NCBI GenBank assembly: GCA_963921195.1
Contig: OY992537.1
Coordinates: 47,683,943 to 47,747,942, forward strand
Origin: Pegoplata infirma
Taxonomy: Eukaryota > Arthropoda > Insecta > Diptera > Anthomyiidae
DNA length: 64,000 nucleotides
Reading direction: 5' to 3'
The position numbers and the translations under genes are program-made. Below the pieces are notes generated by a model that saw only the letters and a list, made by a program, of their open reading frames with translations, made no database searches and was not told where the DNA came from. The stretch's first letter is position 1. Every line of letters starts with the position of its first letter. Below are positions 33,436-44,754 of this stretch, piece by piece.

Positions 33436-35380
33436 TGGGGGTTTTCGTGTCAACTGACACAACTTTTGAAACCGATGTCTTCCGATCGGGATGAAATTTG
33501 CACCATGGTTAGTCCTATTGGATAGTAGTTCAGACACAATTTTTCAACTAGATCGGTCAAGAACTCTCTGAGTTAGAAGGGGTCGAAATTTGACATTTTG
33601 GCCAAAGAGGTGTTGATTCTCATCCATGTTACTTCTTACCTATTGTTTTTAGCAAAATGTGTCCCAAAGAGTTTAGATAGCTATTTCTTCAATCTTTCGA
33701 AAAAAAATATAAAAAAAATAAAAAAAAATTTTTTGATTTTTTTTCTTAAAAATCCAAAACTTTTTTGACTTTTTCCTCAAATTGGGCCCTTTTTTTTTTT
33801 TTTTTTTTTGATTCAAAAGAAAGCTTAGGCGATTTCCTTTAAGAGCTGTGGGGTCGCTTAGTGGGATGCGAGTGGGATATCTATGAAAATTTTTTTTTTT
33901 TAACTTTGGAACACAAAAAACGGTTCTTCAATTTGCACTATTAGGCGGGGGATAGCTAACCAGTTTTCGATTTCGATCCGCGATACCCTCTAATTTTTTT
34001 AAGGTTCGAAAAAGAAAGCACGACCAAAAAAATGGGGGCGGTGGGGAGGGGCCATATGGCCCCTCATTGGGGTCAAAGTTGGGCGTATAGAGGTAAAAAT
34101 CCTCAAAAAGCCCCAAAACTCCCCTAGAAACGCCCCTGGAGGGGTGCAATGTGAGACCGACCTCCAATAATTTTCTGCCCCCAACATTTTTTTGAACATA
34201 CCTTACCCCTATTTCCACTTCCTAAGGGGGCTCCCATACAAACCATTTTAAAAAAATTTGATCCTACCGCTCTAACTTACCCTAAAGTGCCCCTAGTGGG
34301 GCCAAATGTATGACCGACCTCCATTATTTTATTATTTCCAACATTTTTTGCAAACATACCTACAATGTATCTTTAACCCTTAAGGTGGTCCCCATACATT
34401 TTTTTATTTTTTATAAATTTGTTTTATTAAACCAGCTCCTACCGCCCCTACCGTGCCTCCTAGAGAGGCAAAAATTACGACAAACCCCCATTATTTTTTA
34501 GTTACCAACATTTTGTCCGAACATCATAACACCCTATCTCCACTCCCTAAGGGGCTCCAATACATTATAAAAACATGTATTTTTAAAAACTAATAAAAAA
34601 ATAAATAAAAAATGTATGGGGACCCCCTTAAGAGTTGAAAATAAAGGGTAGGTATATTCTGAGAAAATGTTGGAGTTGAAAAAATATTGGGGGTCGGTCA
34701 TACATTTTATTTCTCTAGGGGCACCCTATGGACAGTTAGAGCGGTAGGAGCAAATTTTATAAAAATGTCATTTTGTATGGGAGCCCCCTTAGGAAGTGGA
34801 AATAAGGGTAAGGTATGTTCAAGAAAAATGTTGGGGGCAGAAAATTATTGGAGGTCGGTCTCACATTGCACCCCTCCAGGGGCGTTTCTAGGGGAGTTTA
34901 GGGGCTTTTTGAGGATTTTTATCTCTTTACGCCCAACTTTGACTCGAATGAGGGGCCAAATGGCCCCTCCCCACCGCCCCCATTTTTTGGCTCGTGCTTT
35001 CTTTTTCGAACCTAAAAAAATTAGAGGGTATTGCGGATCGAAATCGAAAACTGGTTAGCTGGATTTTTAAGAAAAAAACTCAACAAATTTTTTTTTATTT
35101 TTTTTATATTTTTTTTTCGAAAGATTGAAGAAATAGCTATCTTAACTCTTTGGGACACATTTTGCTAAAAACAATAGGTAAGAAGTTACATGAATGAGAA
35201 TCAACACCTCTTTGGCCAAAATGTCAAATTTCAACCCCCTCTAACTCAGAGAGTTCTTGACCGATCTCGTTGAAAAATTTTGTCTGAACTACTATCCAAT
35301 AGGACTCACCTTGGTGCAATTTCATCCCGATCGGAAGACATCGATTTCAAAAGTTGTGTCAGTTGACACGAAAACCCCCA
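33436..35380. mobile_element. Palindromic foldback element, TA TSD, in HEL-3
   Basis: TIR TGGGGGTTTTCGTGTCAACT at both ends, TA at 33434-33435 and 35381-35382. The empty site AATAATATATATACTTTATGG is seen in HEL-0. The outer ~190 bp of the arms are about 95% identical by eye, and inverted homology continues inward for about 900 bp to a centre near 34500. The arms contain a ~180-bp internal repeat (GACCGACCTCCATTATT, CCTAAGGGGGCTCCCATAC, CCTACCGC). Both arms encode the same incidental peptide (MLGAENYWRSVSHCTPPG) because they are inverted copies. TA suggests Tc1/mariner-type mobilisation; the length is unusual. Confidence 0.85.
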
Positions 35381-35474
35381 TATACTTTATGGGGTCCACG
35401 ACCGATATTTCGATGCGTTACAAACGGAATGACAAAGTGAGTATACCCCCATACTGTGGTTGGAGGGTATAAAA

Positions 35475-35640
35475 ATGTCTAAAAATTTCAGATAGCTTCC
35501 ATAATAAAAATTCTCTGAATCTAAGTCTTTATCAGTACGAAAAATGTCTCAGAACCTGAGACCTTTCTGAGACTGTTTCTATACGAAAAATGTTGCAGAA
35601 TCTGTTACTGCTTCTATACAAAAAATGCCTGCGAATTTTT
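35475..35640 (+). repeat. ~45-bp minisatellite, right part
   Basis: Continuation of 32215-32598 (AATCTAAGTCTTTATCAGTACGAAAAATGTCTCAG). Confidence 0.7.
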
Positions 35641-36310
35641 TACTCTTGCCTAAAACATTAAATCATGATAATGTTTTGCAGACGATTTGGGTGTACTTGC
35701 CAAAGCAAAGTATTTTTTAGAAAAAATAATGTTATATTACTTTGCTATTCCATGCAAAATGAATTGAAATATCAGTCGAGGACCCCATTAAAAAACCAAA
35801 AGAGCAGTACATTTCGTCAGTGAGTGCAAAAATAAGTTCAATAAAGTGTGTTTACATATTGGAGAGTATAAAAGATTCGGCACCAAAGAAAATTCCACTC
35901 TCACTTGCTTATGTACATTTGATAAACAAATGGAACATTTTTTTTTGAAAAGCTTAGACTTAGGTGAACAAGTAGTTTTGGTAAAAAAATTTAAAAAAGA
36001 ATGATTTTTTTTCACGAAAAACAAAATTATGATAAAAAATTTAATGAACACAAAATTTTTGGTGAAAGAAAAATTTTGATGAAAAAAAGTTTTTGATGAA
36101 AAGAAAAAGTTTTTGATGTAAAAAAATTTATGAAAAAAAAAAACAATTTTTGTTGGTGAGAAAAAAATTGATAATAAAAAAATTATTAAAAAAAAATTTT
36201 ATAAAAAAAAAATGATGAAAAAAAATTTTGATGAAAAAAAAAATTTGATGAAAAAAAATTGATGAAAAAAAAATTGATGGAAAAAAAAAATTTGATGAAA
36301 AAAAAAATAG
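35641..36310 (-). repeat. Composite repeat Q, inverted copy with (TTTGATGAAAAA)n array
   Basis: The order is reversed relative to 4265-5180: TACTCTTGCCTAAAACATTA, GGTGTACTTGCCAAAGC, GGACCCCATTAAAAAACC, a decayed hairpin end at 35855-35915, CAAGTAGTTTTGG, then the array from 36055. Confidence 0.7.
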
Positions 36311-38270
36311 TTACTGTGTGTGAGCCAAAACTATAATAACGTGACGATATGTATGTATAAACCAGACATGTGCACGGATGGTGTTAAAATGCGTTAAGAG
36401 ACATTCTAAAAAATTTAGAATGTGGACAATATTCTATTCTTAGCGTTCAAAACGAATGAGTTTTTTATTCTATGCTCACAGTGCATGAGAAAGCTACACA
36501 CACTAGTGTTACGACATTCGTAACACGAATGAACCAACGAGGGAGTACATAGAGAGCCAATGATTTGAAAATACTGTACTCTGAAGCGTGTACTTAGAAT
36601 GCTTTTTATAAAAAAAAAAAATATATTGTTTGGCTATTTGGGGGAATTCTTTTGTAAAAAAAATATATGTATGTATGTATGCAAGTGCGAATTAAAATAA
36701 CCATTTTGTTATGTAGAATAAATGAAGAGGTAAATAAAAAATAATTAAGGGGAAAATTAATATATTAATAAGAGTGGATAAAAAAAAATTAATACATGAA
36801 AATAAATATTATGGTGGATTAAAAAAATATTTTTCTATTTCGAAAAATAATGTTAAATGTGGTAAAAATTGTTTTGTTTTATGGCGGAAAATGTAAGGGC
36901 CTATAATGATGAAGTATATAGTGTGTGACCGAATACATTTTTTTTTGCCTACGCCGAATGTATCAAAAGTTTGTCTATTTTTTTTTTGTATGTGCATTAG
37001 GGTGGAGCAAATTATACTTTTTTTACTTAAAATATTAGTTTAATTTGGAGATTACTGAAATTTGTTTTTATTGTAAACATTTTTTTTTTCTGTAAAAAAA
37101 TTTAAAAAAAAATGTTATTTTTTATTTTATATTTATATTTTCAGCAAAAAACTAATTAAAAATATTTTTTTTGCAAAACAAGAAAAAAATAAAAAAAAAT
37201 TTCCAGACAAAAAAAAATTTTACAGACAAAAAAAGGAGCACACAGACAACAAATAATTTGGAAATACTGTACTCTGAAGCGTGTGAATAGAATAAATTTT
37301 TTAATAAAAAAAGAGCATTAAAAAAATATCGTTTTGCTGTTGGAAAGAATTCTTATATAAAGGAAAATATTGGGGCGAACTAAAAAAACATTATAAATGT
37401 AATGGTTAATAAAAAAAATCATTATGGGGAAAATTAAAAAAACACCGTTTTGTTATTAGCGAAAATAAAATATATTTGTACATACATATGTACATAAGAG
37501 TAGATAAAAAAGGTTTACCATTGTACACTCGTTAATCTTACCCACACACAATCAATATACTTGCATATTGTACATAATTTTGCGTCGTCTGTAGGTACAT
37601 TAAGACACGAAAATAAATATTAGAGTAGATTGAAAAAATCTTTTTATATTTCGAAAAAAAAAGAAAAATATGTAACGTCAACAAAATTATTTTGCTTTAT
37701 GGTACAAACTGTAAGGGCATATAATAATTAAATATACAGTGTATGACCAAAAACACCTTCTTTGGCCAACGCCAATTATTCGGTTACAAAAACAAAATTA
37801 TTGTTATTGCAAGTTCACAAAACTTTTAATTACTTTCTTGATGCACAAATTTTTTGGTCTCAAATATTTTTACGAGAGGCAAAATATAGAAAAAAAAATA
37901 TATTGAGAAAAATAAGACTCAATAAACAATGCAAAATACAAAATACATAAATAAAAAATAACTGTCATACTCATTTTTTTTAAAGACAGAAAACAAGTGA
38001 ACAATTTCAATAAGAGGGAGAGAAAAAATGCCAGCTAGAGTTTGCAACGAAAAATATTTGTTTTCTTATTGTAGTTATGATCTTTTTAGTTGATGGTAGT
38101 TTTTTATATTTCGTGAGGCAACGACATGCGCCAAAAATCACAACAGAGGCTTTGGCTTCGAACGAATGGTTTTGGCATTTGTTCTATTATTTGAAAACGC
38201 AGAAGAAAATAATTTTATTGTAATAGAAAGAAAATTATTTGATGAAAATTATTTGATATTAGTAGATGTC
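36311..38270. repeat. AT-rich region with TACTCTGAAGCG-marked repeats
   Basis: ATACTGTACTCTGAAGCGTGT occurs at about 36573 and 37265, and a related piece at 42258. Between them are repeats of AGAGTGGATAAAAAAA and (ATGT)n (36665-36680). The mirrored form (ATCCAACC, ACATACATACAT) fills 41230-41760, so 36.3-42.3 kb may be a large imperfect inverted repeat. No gene is seen. Confidence 0.45.
36998..37050 (+). mobile_element. Solo hAT-like end (TAGGGTGGAGCAA)
   Basis: TAGGGTGGAGCAAATTATAC is preceded by ATGTGCAT, an octamer of the type duplicated by the hAT-like elements here. No right end was found nearby. Confidence 0.4.
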
Positions 38271-38273
38271 GTC

Positions 38274-39193
38274 GAACTATATTCAATAAATGCCAACTCG
38301 AAAAAGCTTACTGTTCAGGAGAGCTAAAAAACTAGTTATTTCGCATATTATTGCAAAAATTAACAATGTACCTTCCACAAGATGGTTTAAATATTCTAAA
38401 CAATTTTTACCTATGCAAAAATTTTCATATTTTGCACTTATTTGCGTATTTTTCAGAGATGGCATTTATTACTATATCAAAAAACAAATATTTTTTTAGA
38501 GTTGGCATGTTTTGTCGGAAAATAAAAATACATTTTTTTGGAAAAATTTTTAAAAATTTTTTTTTTTTGGTTTTTGTTATCCTTAGTACGGTAATAGCAA
38601 AAACTGAACAAAAAATTAAAAATCTTTGCATATTTTTAAAAGTTACTAGCTCCGAAAGCCTTTTAATCACAGGGTGGTCAACTTTGGCACTCTGTAACTC
38701 ACGTTGTATTGCAATAGGGTCACTACAAACTAGATATTTTGAAAGCTTATATCATTGACTTTATTTGCCCCATTCATAATGTTTCAATCTGATAAATAGT
38801 TTGAAAGTTACATAAATATAAGCAATTTTTTTTTTGCAAACACTATTTACCGATATTTTCAAAATGGCAATATCTCGAGAACCAGTCATTAGATATCAAA
38901 ATCTTTACAAGATTCGTGTTTAGCATGGCAAATGCAATAAGATATGTGGTCTAATTTTTTTTAAAAAATTTTTTGAAAATTTTTTGGAAATTTACAATGG
39001 GAGTTGGCATTTATTTCCAACAAAAAAATATGTACTTTGAGTTAGCAGAATAACAAAAATGGATGTAAAACGACAACAAATTATTTTTTTGCTCTGAAAT
39101 TTTTATGGCAGATAGGTATTACATAGGGGAGCTATTTGCCATCGGAAACTCATTTCTGTCAAAATTGAGTTGGCATATTTTGAATATAGGTTC
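38274..39193. mobile_element. Foldback V
   Basis: GAACTATATTCAATAAATGCC-AACTC (38274-38299) is mirrored by GAGTTGGCATATTTTGAATATAGGTTC (39167-39193). Further inward GAGTTGGCATTTATT (39003) and AGAGTTGGCATG (38499) repeat the motif. No TSD was established. Frames at 38283-38758 lie inside and are not convincing. Confidence 0.5.
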
Positions 39194-39290
39194 ACGATAT
39201 ATAATATTGTTTTAATACATAAATTAAACAAATGTTAAGATTTTTTTTTAATTTTTATGAAATATTTTTTTATTAATAGAAATTATTGCA

Positions 39291-39608
39291 CCCGAGTAAA
39301 AAAGTTTTGATATAATAATATATAATTTGATACAATCATATTAAATTATATATGACTTTTTATATGTTCAGATCTAATTTTATTTAAGATTTGATGCGGC
39401 TCCATTTTCGTATCTGAGGTTATACATAAATATATCTGACTTTATATAATTATATAAATCTACATTTATTTATATAAAATAAGATCAACTGGATTTATTT
39501 GGATGTGACCAAAATTCGGATCCAATTGTATAATTTTTTATATTTGTGTATCTAAATACAGCCAATTTTGAGATCAAATTAGATCTAAAATTTTTTTTTT
39601 TACTCGGG
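39291..39608. mobile_element. Element H: CCCGAG MITE, 2-bp TSD (CA)
   Basis: The ends are CCCGAGTAAAAAA and, reverse-complemented, CCCGAGTAAAAAAAAAAAT. CA at 39289-39290 and 39609-39610. The interior is rich in TATAATTATAT. Confidence 0.7.
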
Positions 39609-39734
39609 CAATTCTTTTTTAATTATTTTTCAAATATGTGACTTTTTTCCTATTAAACGTGTATTATTAAACTTAAACAATTTTTATACAAGCTTAAAAA
39701 TGTATTTAAAAAGTAAAACAAAAAATTCTGACTG

Positions 39735-39994
39735 CCCGATTAAAAATTTTAATATTGCGTCACATAAAATTATATAACGTTTGATCTGTCCTCGAATACA
39801 ATTAGATATAATTTTATCCCAAAAATGGTGGATAGAATTGCATTAAATTGGATTTATTAATATCTTATTTTATTCATTTGTATATAGTATAATACAATTT
39901 TGTCCGAAATTTGTCTCTATCCAATGGCATCAAATTATATGTGATTGGATACAATAAGATCCAATTATATCTATTTGTATAACATTTTATCGGG
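39735..39994. mobile_element. Element I: CCCGAT MITE
   Basis: The ends are CCCGATTAAAAATTTT and, reverse-complemented, CCCGATAAAATGTTATA. The flanks TG and TT do not match, so the TSD is not proven. The interior resembles H and G. Confidence 0.55.
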
Positions 39995-39999
39995 TTATA

Positions 40000-40720
40000 G
40001 TGAATCTTTTTTTGGTTGAAATAACATACATATCACAGGCCAACGATACATACACCAAATAAAGTTTGTGTACGCTTCGAACCAGAAGATGTAGTTTATC
40101 AAACTGTAAAAATACTTGTAAAATTTTTAAACTGTAAAAAAAAAACTTAGAAAAATTTCAAACTGTAAAAATATAAAAAAATTGGACTTTATTTCACCCA
40201 TTTTTTAAATAAATAAGGTTAATCCTAATCTTAATCCGGTTTATTTTTATTGATCCAGCCTTGCATAACCCATTTTGGACCAAGATTCAATTTTCTTTTT
40301 TGGAAAAAGGTACTTTTTTAGGATAATTAGCACCCGCTGATCTCAAAAATCTTGTCAAAAAAAATTGTTCAATGTGCCGTTTTCTCAGAAAAGCCTGCAT
40401 TTCAACTTTTTATGCAATTTTAATATTTGGATTTATTTGCTATTTTATTAATTTATTTCATTATTTTCAAAACAAATCATTTCAAAATAATTCAAATTAG
40501 TGGAATTTGATCATTAATTAAATCTAAAAAAAATTTAAATTAGTCAAAAAAGTTAAAAGCCGAAAATTAAAAAATGCTAAATTATCGTTTTTGCTTGAAA
40601 CAATTTCTGTGCTGATTTGCATTGCACTTCATGGACATAGAAATTGCGGTGGTCAAGCGGGGATATTTTTTTTAATTGCAGAAAGATGAGACTTAACATT
40701 CCTAATCATATTTAAGGTCT
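40000..40720. other. AT-rich, no feature recognised
   Basis: Low-complexity AT-rich DNA with no frame, TIR or known repeat that I can place. Confidence 0.4.
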
Positions 40721-40723
40721 GAA

Positions 40724-41102
40724 CAGAACAAGCCCGGCACGACTTTTTCCATACGATTTGACAGTTAAAAACCGTGACCAGCACGACAAAAAATTAAAAC
40801 TTATTTTATTTTATCTCCGGGTTCTCTCAATCTCCCTCCCTCTCACACTCCACGGTTGCCGCATTTTCTCAACAATTTTTTATTTTTTCATTCACAATGG
40901 TGTAACAAACGTACAGTAGTGCCAACTTAATCACATTGACTATGTGATAAGCGATTTTTTTCTGTAAAATTACTCTAATTTTATAAAAAGTTAGCACCAC
41001 TGAACAAACAAATGACATTTTTTGCCGTCGCCGTCCCCCGTCATTGTTTTGGGCCTATATTCTCCGGCAACGGCAACCGTCCCCCGTGCCGTGCTTGTTC
41101 TG
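40724..41102. mobile_element. Element W: short GC-richer inverted-repeat element
   Basis: Ends CAGAACAAGCCCGGCACG / CAGAACAAGCACGGCACG (one mismatch in 18). The interior has CT-rich and CGTC/CCCCGT stretches that make this the GC-richest spot of the region. Two overlapping frames at 41012-41224 span its right end and are incidental. The TSD is unclear. Confidence 0.6.
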
Positions 41103-41229
41103 TTTCTACCTTTACCCGAAATTCCACCTCATTCATACAAAAATATTTTTTGGAAAAAGATGTTCTCTACTGTTCGAAAAATCGAACAGAGGATCGAAAT
41201 GGGATAATTAATTATATAGCATAACGATT

Positions 41230-41780
41230 TTGTTTTTTTTTTATTCTTAAATTTTTCCATTTTTTTATCCAACCTTATAATAAGTTTTTGTTAGTTAAGC
41301 CATATGTTTGTGTTTTCCAATTTAAAAAACGCCATATTACATAAAATAAAAGAAATAATCTATCTTGATATGTCTTCTCATATAGATGGTTATTTTAATT
41401 TATCCTAATATTATTCACATAGTGAAGTCAGTTTTCCTTAAATTTATTTTTTTTTTGGTTCAGCCTAATATATTTTGTCTTTTAAAATTAAGCATTTTTG
41501 TTCCGTCCCCCTTAATGTCTTAACTTTCATAATACGCTAACGCATGTAGAAAATCATTTTTTTTTTCAATCCACTATAATATCTTTCATATAAAACCTTT
41601 TTTTGTACATACATACTACTTATTTTTTTCTACAAAACATACATACATACATATTTTCTCTTACATACAAAACGCTTTTTTTTTTGCTACCCCCATATTT
41701 GTAATTTTTTTTCTACATTTTTTTTTATGAAACATTCTAAATGATCAGTGTATATAAAAAAAATTCTAACACACGCACAG
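41230..41780. repeat. AT-rich repeat with ATCCAACC/TTCAGCC periodicity
   Basis: A T-rich block with CCAACCTTATAATA, TTCAGCCTAATATA and ACATACATACATAC. It is the mirror of parts of 36640-37750. Confidence 0.45.
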
Positions 41781-42053
41781 TGGTTCCAAGTCCAAATCTA
41801 GCTGGACAAAATTATTTTATCACCGTTTTATATGTTTTTGGGGTCGCTGAGTTCAAAAAACATGTTTAAATTTTTCTAAGTCGATTACACTAATCGACAA
41901 CTTTTTATTTTTTTTTCTTATTTCACTAATTCATTAATGACAAAAATGGTTTATATGTAGAACAGATATATGAAATGCAAAAACTTATTTTTTGAAAGTT
42001 TTGTAATCTCTAAAAAAAAAAATTTTTTTTGTCGAGAAGTGTAATTGAAAAAA

Positions 42054-42320
42054 ACAAGTGAGAGTGTTAAATTCGGCTATGCCGAATCTTTTATACCCTC
42101 CAAAATGTAAAAAAAAAATAAAAAAACAGTGAGAGTGTTACATTCGGCTGTGCCGAATCTTTTATACCCTCCAAAATGTAAAAAAAAAAAATATAAAAAA
42201 AATCCAGGGGCTTTTTTTGGGGGGGGGGGGGGTTGGTGGGAGTACTCTAAAAGTAGTGTACTCTGAAGCGAATGATTTGGTGTCAGCGAAGAAGGGAGTA
42301 CATTTGAGCTCATGTCTGGT
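42054..42320 (-). mobile_element. Two tandem Helentron-like termini
   Basis: AACAAGTGAGAGTGTTAAATTCGGCTATGCCGAA (42054) and CAGTGAGAGTGTTACATTCGGCTGTGCCGAA (42128) each lead to TATACCCTCCAAAATGTAAAAA. The second continues into a poly-G run and TACTCTGAAGCG-type sequence. Only the hairpin ends remain. Confidence 0.75.
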
Positions 42321-42556
42321 ATAAACCTCAATTTAATCCATACAGAACAACTAACATGATAACTAAACAATTAAGTGTATTGTATACGACTTAACCGAGG
42401 CGTTAAATACCCTTCATCGCGTTGTTTAAGTATTTACTGTTAATTCTGTTCTATATGCTTTCATGCGAACAAATGCATCATGTTAAAAGAATTTTAAAAT
42501 TTTTAGGATTTTATTGCTTTATAGTTGCTTAAGGGCCGGCCACAACAGTTATATAA

Positions 42557-43534
42557 CCCGAGTAAAAAAAAATTGTATGGTAAAACATGTTATCTTATAA
42601 AATTATATATAATTTATTGGATCTGATTTTGCTAAATTTCATCCGAAAATTGGCCGCGCCAAAGTTATCTCATAACATCTTATAATATATGAAGTTACAG
42701 TTTAATATTTGATTGTATGTGATTTCATCCGGAAATTGGCCGCGCCAAAGTTATCCCAAATTATCTATTATTATGATTTTGTATTAAATATGATATGATA
42801 TGACGTAATTTCATCCGGAAATTGGCCGCGCCAAAGTTATCTTAAAATATCCAATATCATGATTTTATATTAAATTGGATATTATATAATGTAATTTCAT
42901 CCGAAATTTGGCCGCGCCAAAGTTATCTTATAATATCTGATATCTTGATTTTATAAAAAAATTATTGGATACATTTTTATCCAAAAAATGTTTCTATTCC
43001 CTAGTAAAAAAAGAAAAAAAGTTCATGACTAATTATATCCCAAATATGGCGGATACAATTACTTTAATAATTATCTACGGGTATATTTTATGATCTAGTG
43101 GGATAACCTTATATATAATGTGATACGTGAATTGGGTCTATATAATTATATCAGTTGGAGAAAACTTATACGATTAAATATAATTTAAACCCATCATAAC
43201 TGATCATATATTGCTCCTTATATTGTCATATAAGTTGGATAACATTATATATAATAATATGCACTTTATGTAATGTTATATACAAAAATATGTTCTTTAT
43301 GTAGTGCAATATCTAACCATATATATTTATGTCTTATAGTCTCAATTTATTTTATATTGTATCAGTCCGGATCAAACTGATAAAACCAGATAGACCCATT
43401 TTACGTATCATATTATATATAAGGCTATCTGTTCAGATCTTGTAGGATAACCGAAGATAATATTTGAAACAATTCTGTCCACCATATTTGGGATCTAATT
43501 TGTCACTGCTATATGTAACTCTTTTTTACTCGGG
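42557..43534. mobile_element. Element G: CCCGAG element with an internal 86-bp tandem repeat
   Basis: CCCGAGTAAAAAA at the left, TTTTTTACTCGGG at the right. The flanks (AA, TT) do not give a clear 2-bp TSD. The interior is TATAT-rich and includes a 4-copy 86-bp array. Confidence 0.65.
42620..42985 (+). repeat. 86-bp tandem repeat with GGCCGCGCCAAAG core
   Basis: The block CATCCGGAAATTGGCCGCGCC-AAAGTTATC recurs with TGGCCGCGCC starting at 42651, 42737, 42823 and 42909, exactly 86 bp apart. The GC core is far better conserved than the AT-rich rest of the unit. Confidence 0.9.
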
Positions 43535-43605
43535 TTTTTAGATTTATTTTTAGATATAATAATGTCAAACTGAAAATAAATAAAAAAAAAAAAAAAAACT
43601 TCGAA

Positions 43606-43677
43606 CGGACGGAGATTAGAACCACAAGTCTTCCGTTTTGTAATCGCAATCTCTACCCTCTAGACCAGCGGACGTTG
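43606..43677 (-). other. tRNA-like sequence
   Basis: On the minus strand the A-box-like CTGGTCTAGAGGGTAGAG and B-box-like GTGGTTCTAATCTCC are about 35 bp apart. No good anticodon arm. Probably tRNA-derived. Confidence 0.45.
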
Positions 43678-44019
43678 TTAGCAAATAACAACTTTAAAAG
43701 ACTTAGTTTTAAATAAATTGATCGTATCTAATTATATCAAATTGATCTAACATATAGTAATGTATGATTACATCCAATTAAATATGTTATTTACTTGTAA
43801 ACAATTTTCAAAAAGACTTAGAAAATTTTTGATAAAATTTGCAAAAAAAAAAAAAAATTGGAATGACGTACAGCGATATTAGGGGCTTTCATGGTAAGCT
43901 TAAACCATAATTTTAATGTAGCGATATGCCTTATTTCCAAGTCATAGGCTTCCAAAGTGAAATAAGACTGGCTTATAAGTTTGAAATTTTTTATGGAATC
44001 AGGAAATCAGAATTTGATT

Positions 44020-44625
44020 TGAGATCGGGTTCCAAAAATCATTGATAATTTGATAATTTAAACCAAATATAGCTATTATTAACAATATTAATGCAATATA
44101 AATGTTTAAAAATGATTGCAAAAATTCAAAAAGTAAAATTTTTTAAGTTCTAAAAAAAGAAATGCAATAAAAAAGTGTTTTCTATTTAAAAAAAATAAAA
44201 AAAATATATTTTTTTCTGGAATCGAACTCGGGTTCCCAAAAATGATAGATAATTTTATAAAAAATTAAATATAGTTATATATAACTATATAAAAGCAATA
44301 TAATTTTTTAAAAATGATTGCAAAAATTCAAAAAAAGAAAAAAGAAAAAAATTCAAAAAAAGAAAAATTTTTAGTTCTAAAAAAAATAAATGCAATAAGA
44401 ACGTGTTTTTTGTTTAAAAAAATAAAAAAAAATATATTTTTATTCTGGAATCGAACTCGGGTTCCCAAAAATTATAGATAATTTTATAATAAATCAAATA
44501 TAGTTATATATTATAGAAAAATATTTTTTTAAAAATGATTGCAAAAATTCCAAAAATGAAAATTTTTTAGTTCTAAAAAAATTAAATGCAATAAAAAAGT
44601 GTTTTCTATTTAAAAAAAATAAAAA
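44020..44625 (+). repeat. ~200-220-bp tandem repeat, three copies
   Basis: Copies share GGAATCGAACTCGGGTTCC, ATAGATAATTTTATAA and AAAAATGATTGCAAAAATTC (GATTGC near 44114, 44316 and 44537). The first part is a tRNA T-arm-like motif on the minus strand. It recurs once at 47388. Confidence 0.75.
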
Positions 44626-44628
44626 ACA

Positions 44629-44695
44629 AGTAAGAAAGCTATATTCGGCTGTGCCGAATCTTTAAATACCCTCCACCAATGTAATGATTTAAAAA
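44629..44695 (-). mobile_element. Helentron-like terminus (solo)
   Basis: AACAAGTAAGAAAGCTATATTCGGCTGTGCCGAA, then AAATACCCTCCACCAATG. This is the subtype seen at 2255-2320. It stands directly before the 16-bp minisatellite. Confidence 0.7.
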
Positions 44696-44754
44696 CAAAA
44701 AAGTTTGTTTTATTTATACCTCAAGAAATAAAAAAGTACCAAAAAGTGTACTTT

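Larger units (their letters stand above)
32599..35474 (-). mobile_element. Helentron-like element HEL-3, complete, with Z and a palindrome inside
   Basis: The hairpin terminus AACAAGTGAGAGTGTTAAATTCGGCTGTGCCGAA is at the left and ATACCCCCATACTGTGGTTGGAGGGTATA at the right. GGACGGACGGACATTCACAG and TATGGGGTCCACGACCGATA lie between. Removing Z (32642-33037) and the palindromic element (33436-35380) leaves about 535 bp matching HEL-0. An 88-codon frame at 33163-33429 lies in the conserved interior and is not coding. Confidence 0.8.

Noticed and set aside
33928..35058. Two similar frames (96 and 123 codons) in opposite orientation
   Set aside because: They match each other because they lie on the two arms of one palindrome. 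There is no domain, and the similarity is DNA-level.
38283..38758. Frames of 60-135 codons on both strands
   Set aside because: They overlap in four frames inside foldback V and are poor in coding signal.
41012..41224. Overlapping 70- and 61-codon frames with Pro/Arg-rich start
   Set aside because: They straddle the right end of element W, and two frames overlap in the same GC-rich patch. No motif.
42215..42232. Poly-G run (also 33096-33106, 20857-20872) as a functional quadruplex
   Set aside because: It is a recurring part of the Helentron-like interior. Slippage explains it; nothing specific supports function.
42640..42985. CRISPR-like array (regular 86-bp spacing)
   Set aside because: The whole unit is repeated, not only a short repeat with unique spacers, and the genome is animal.
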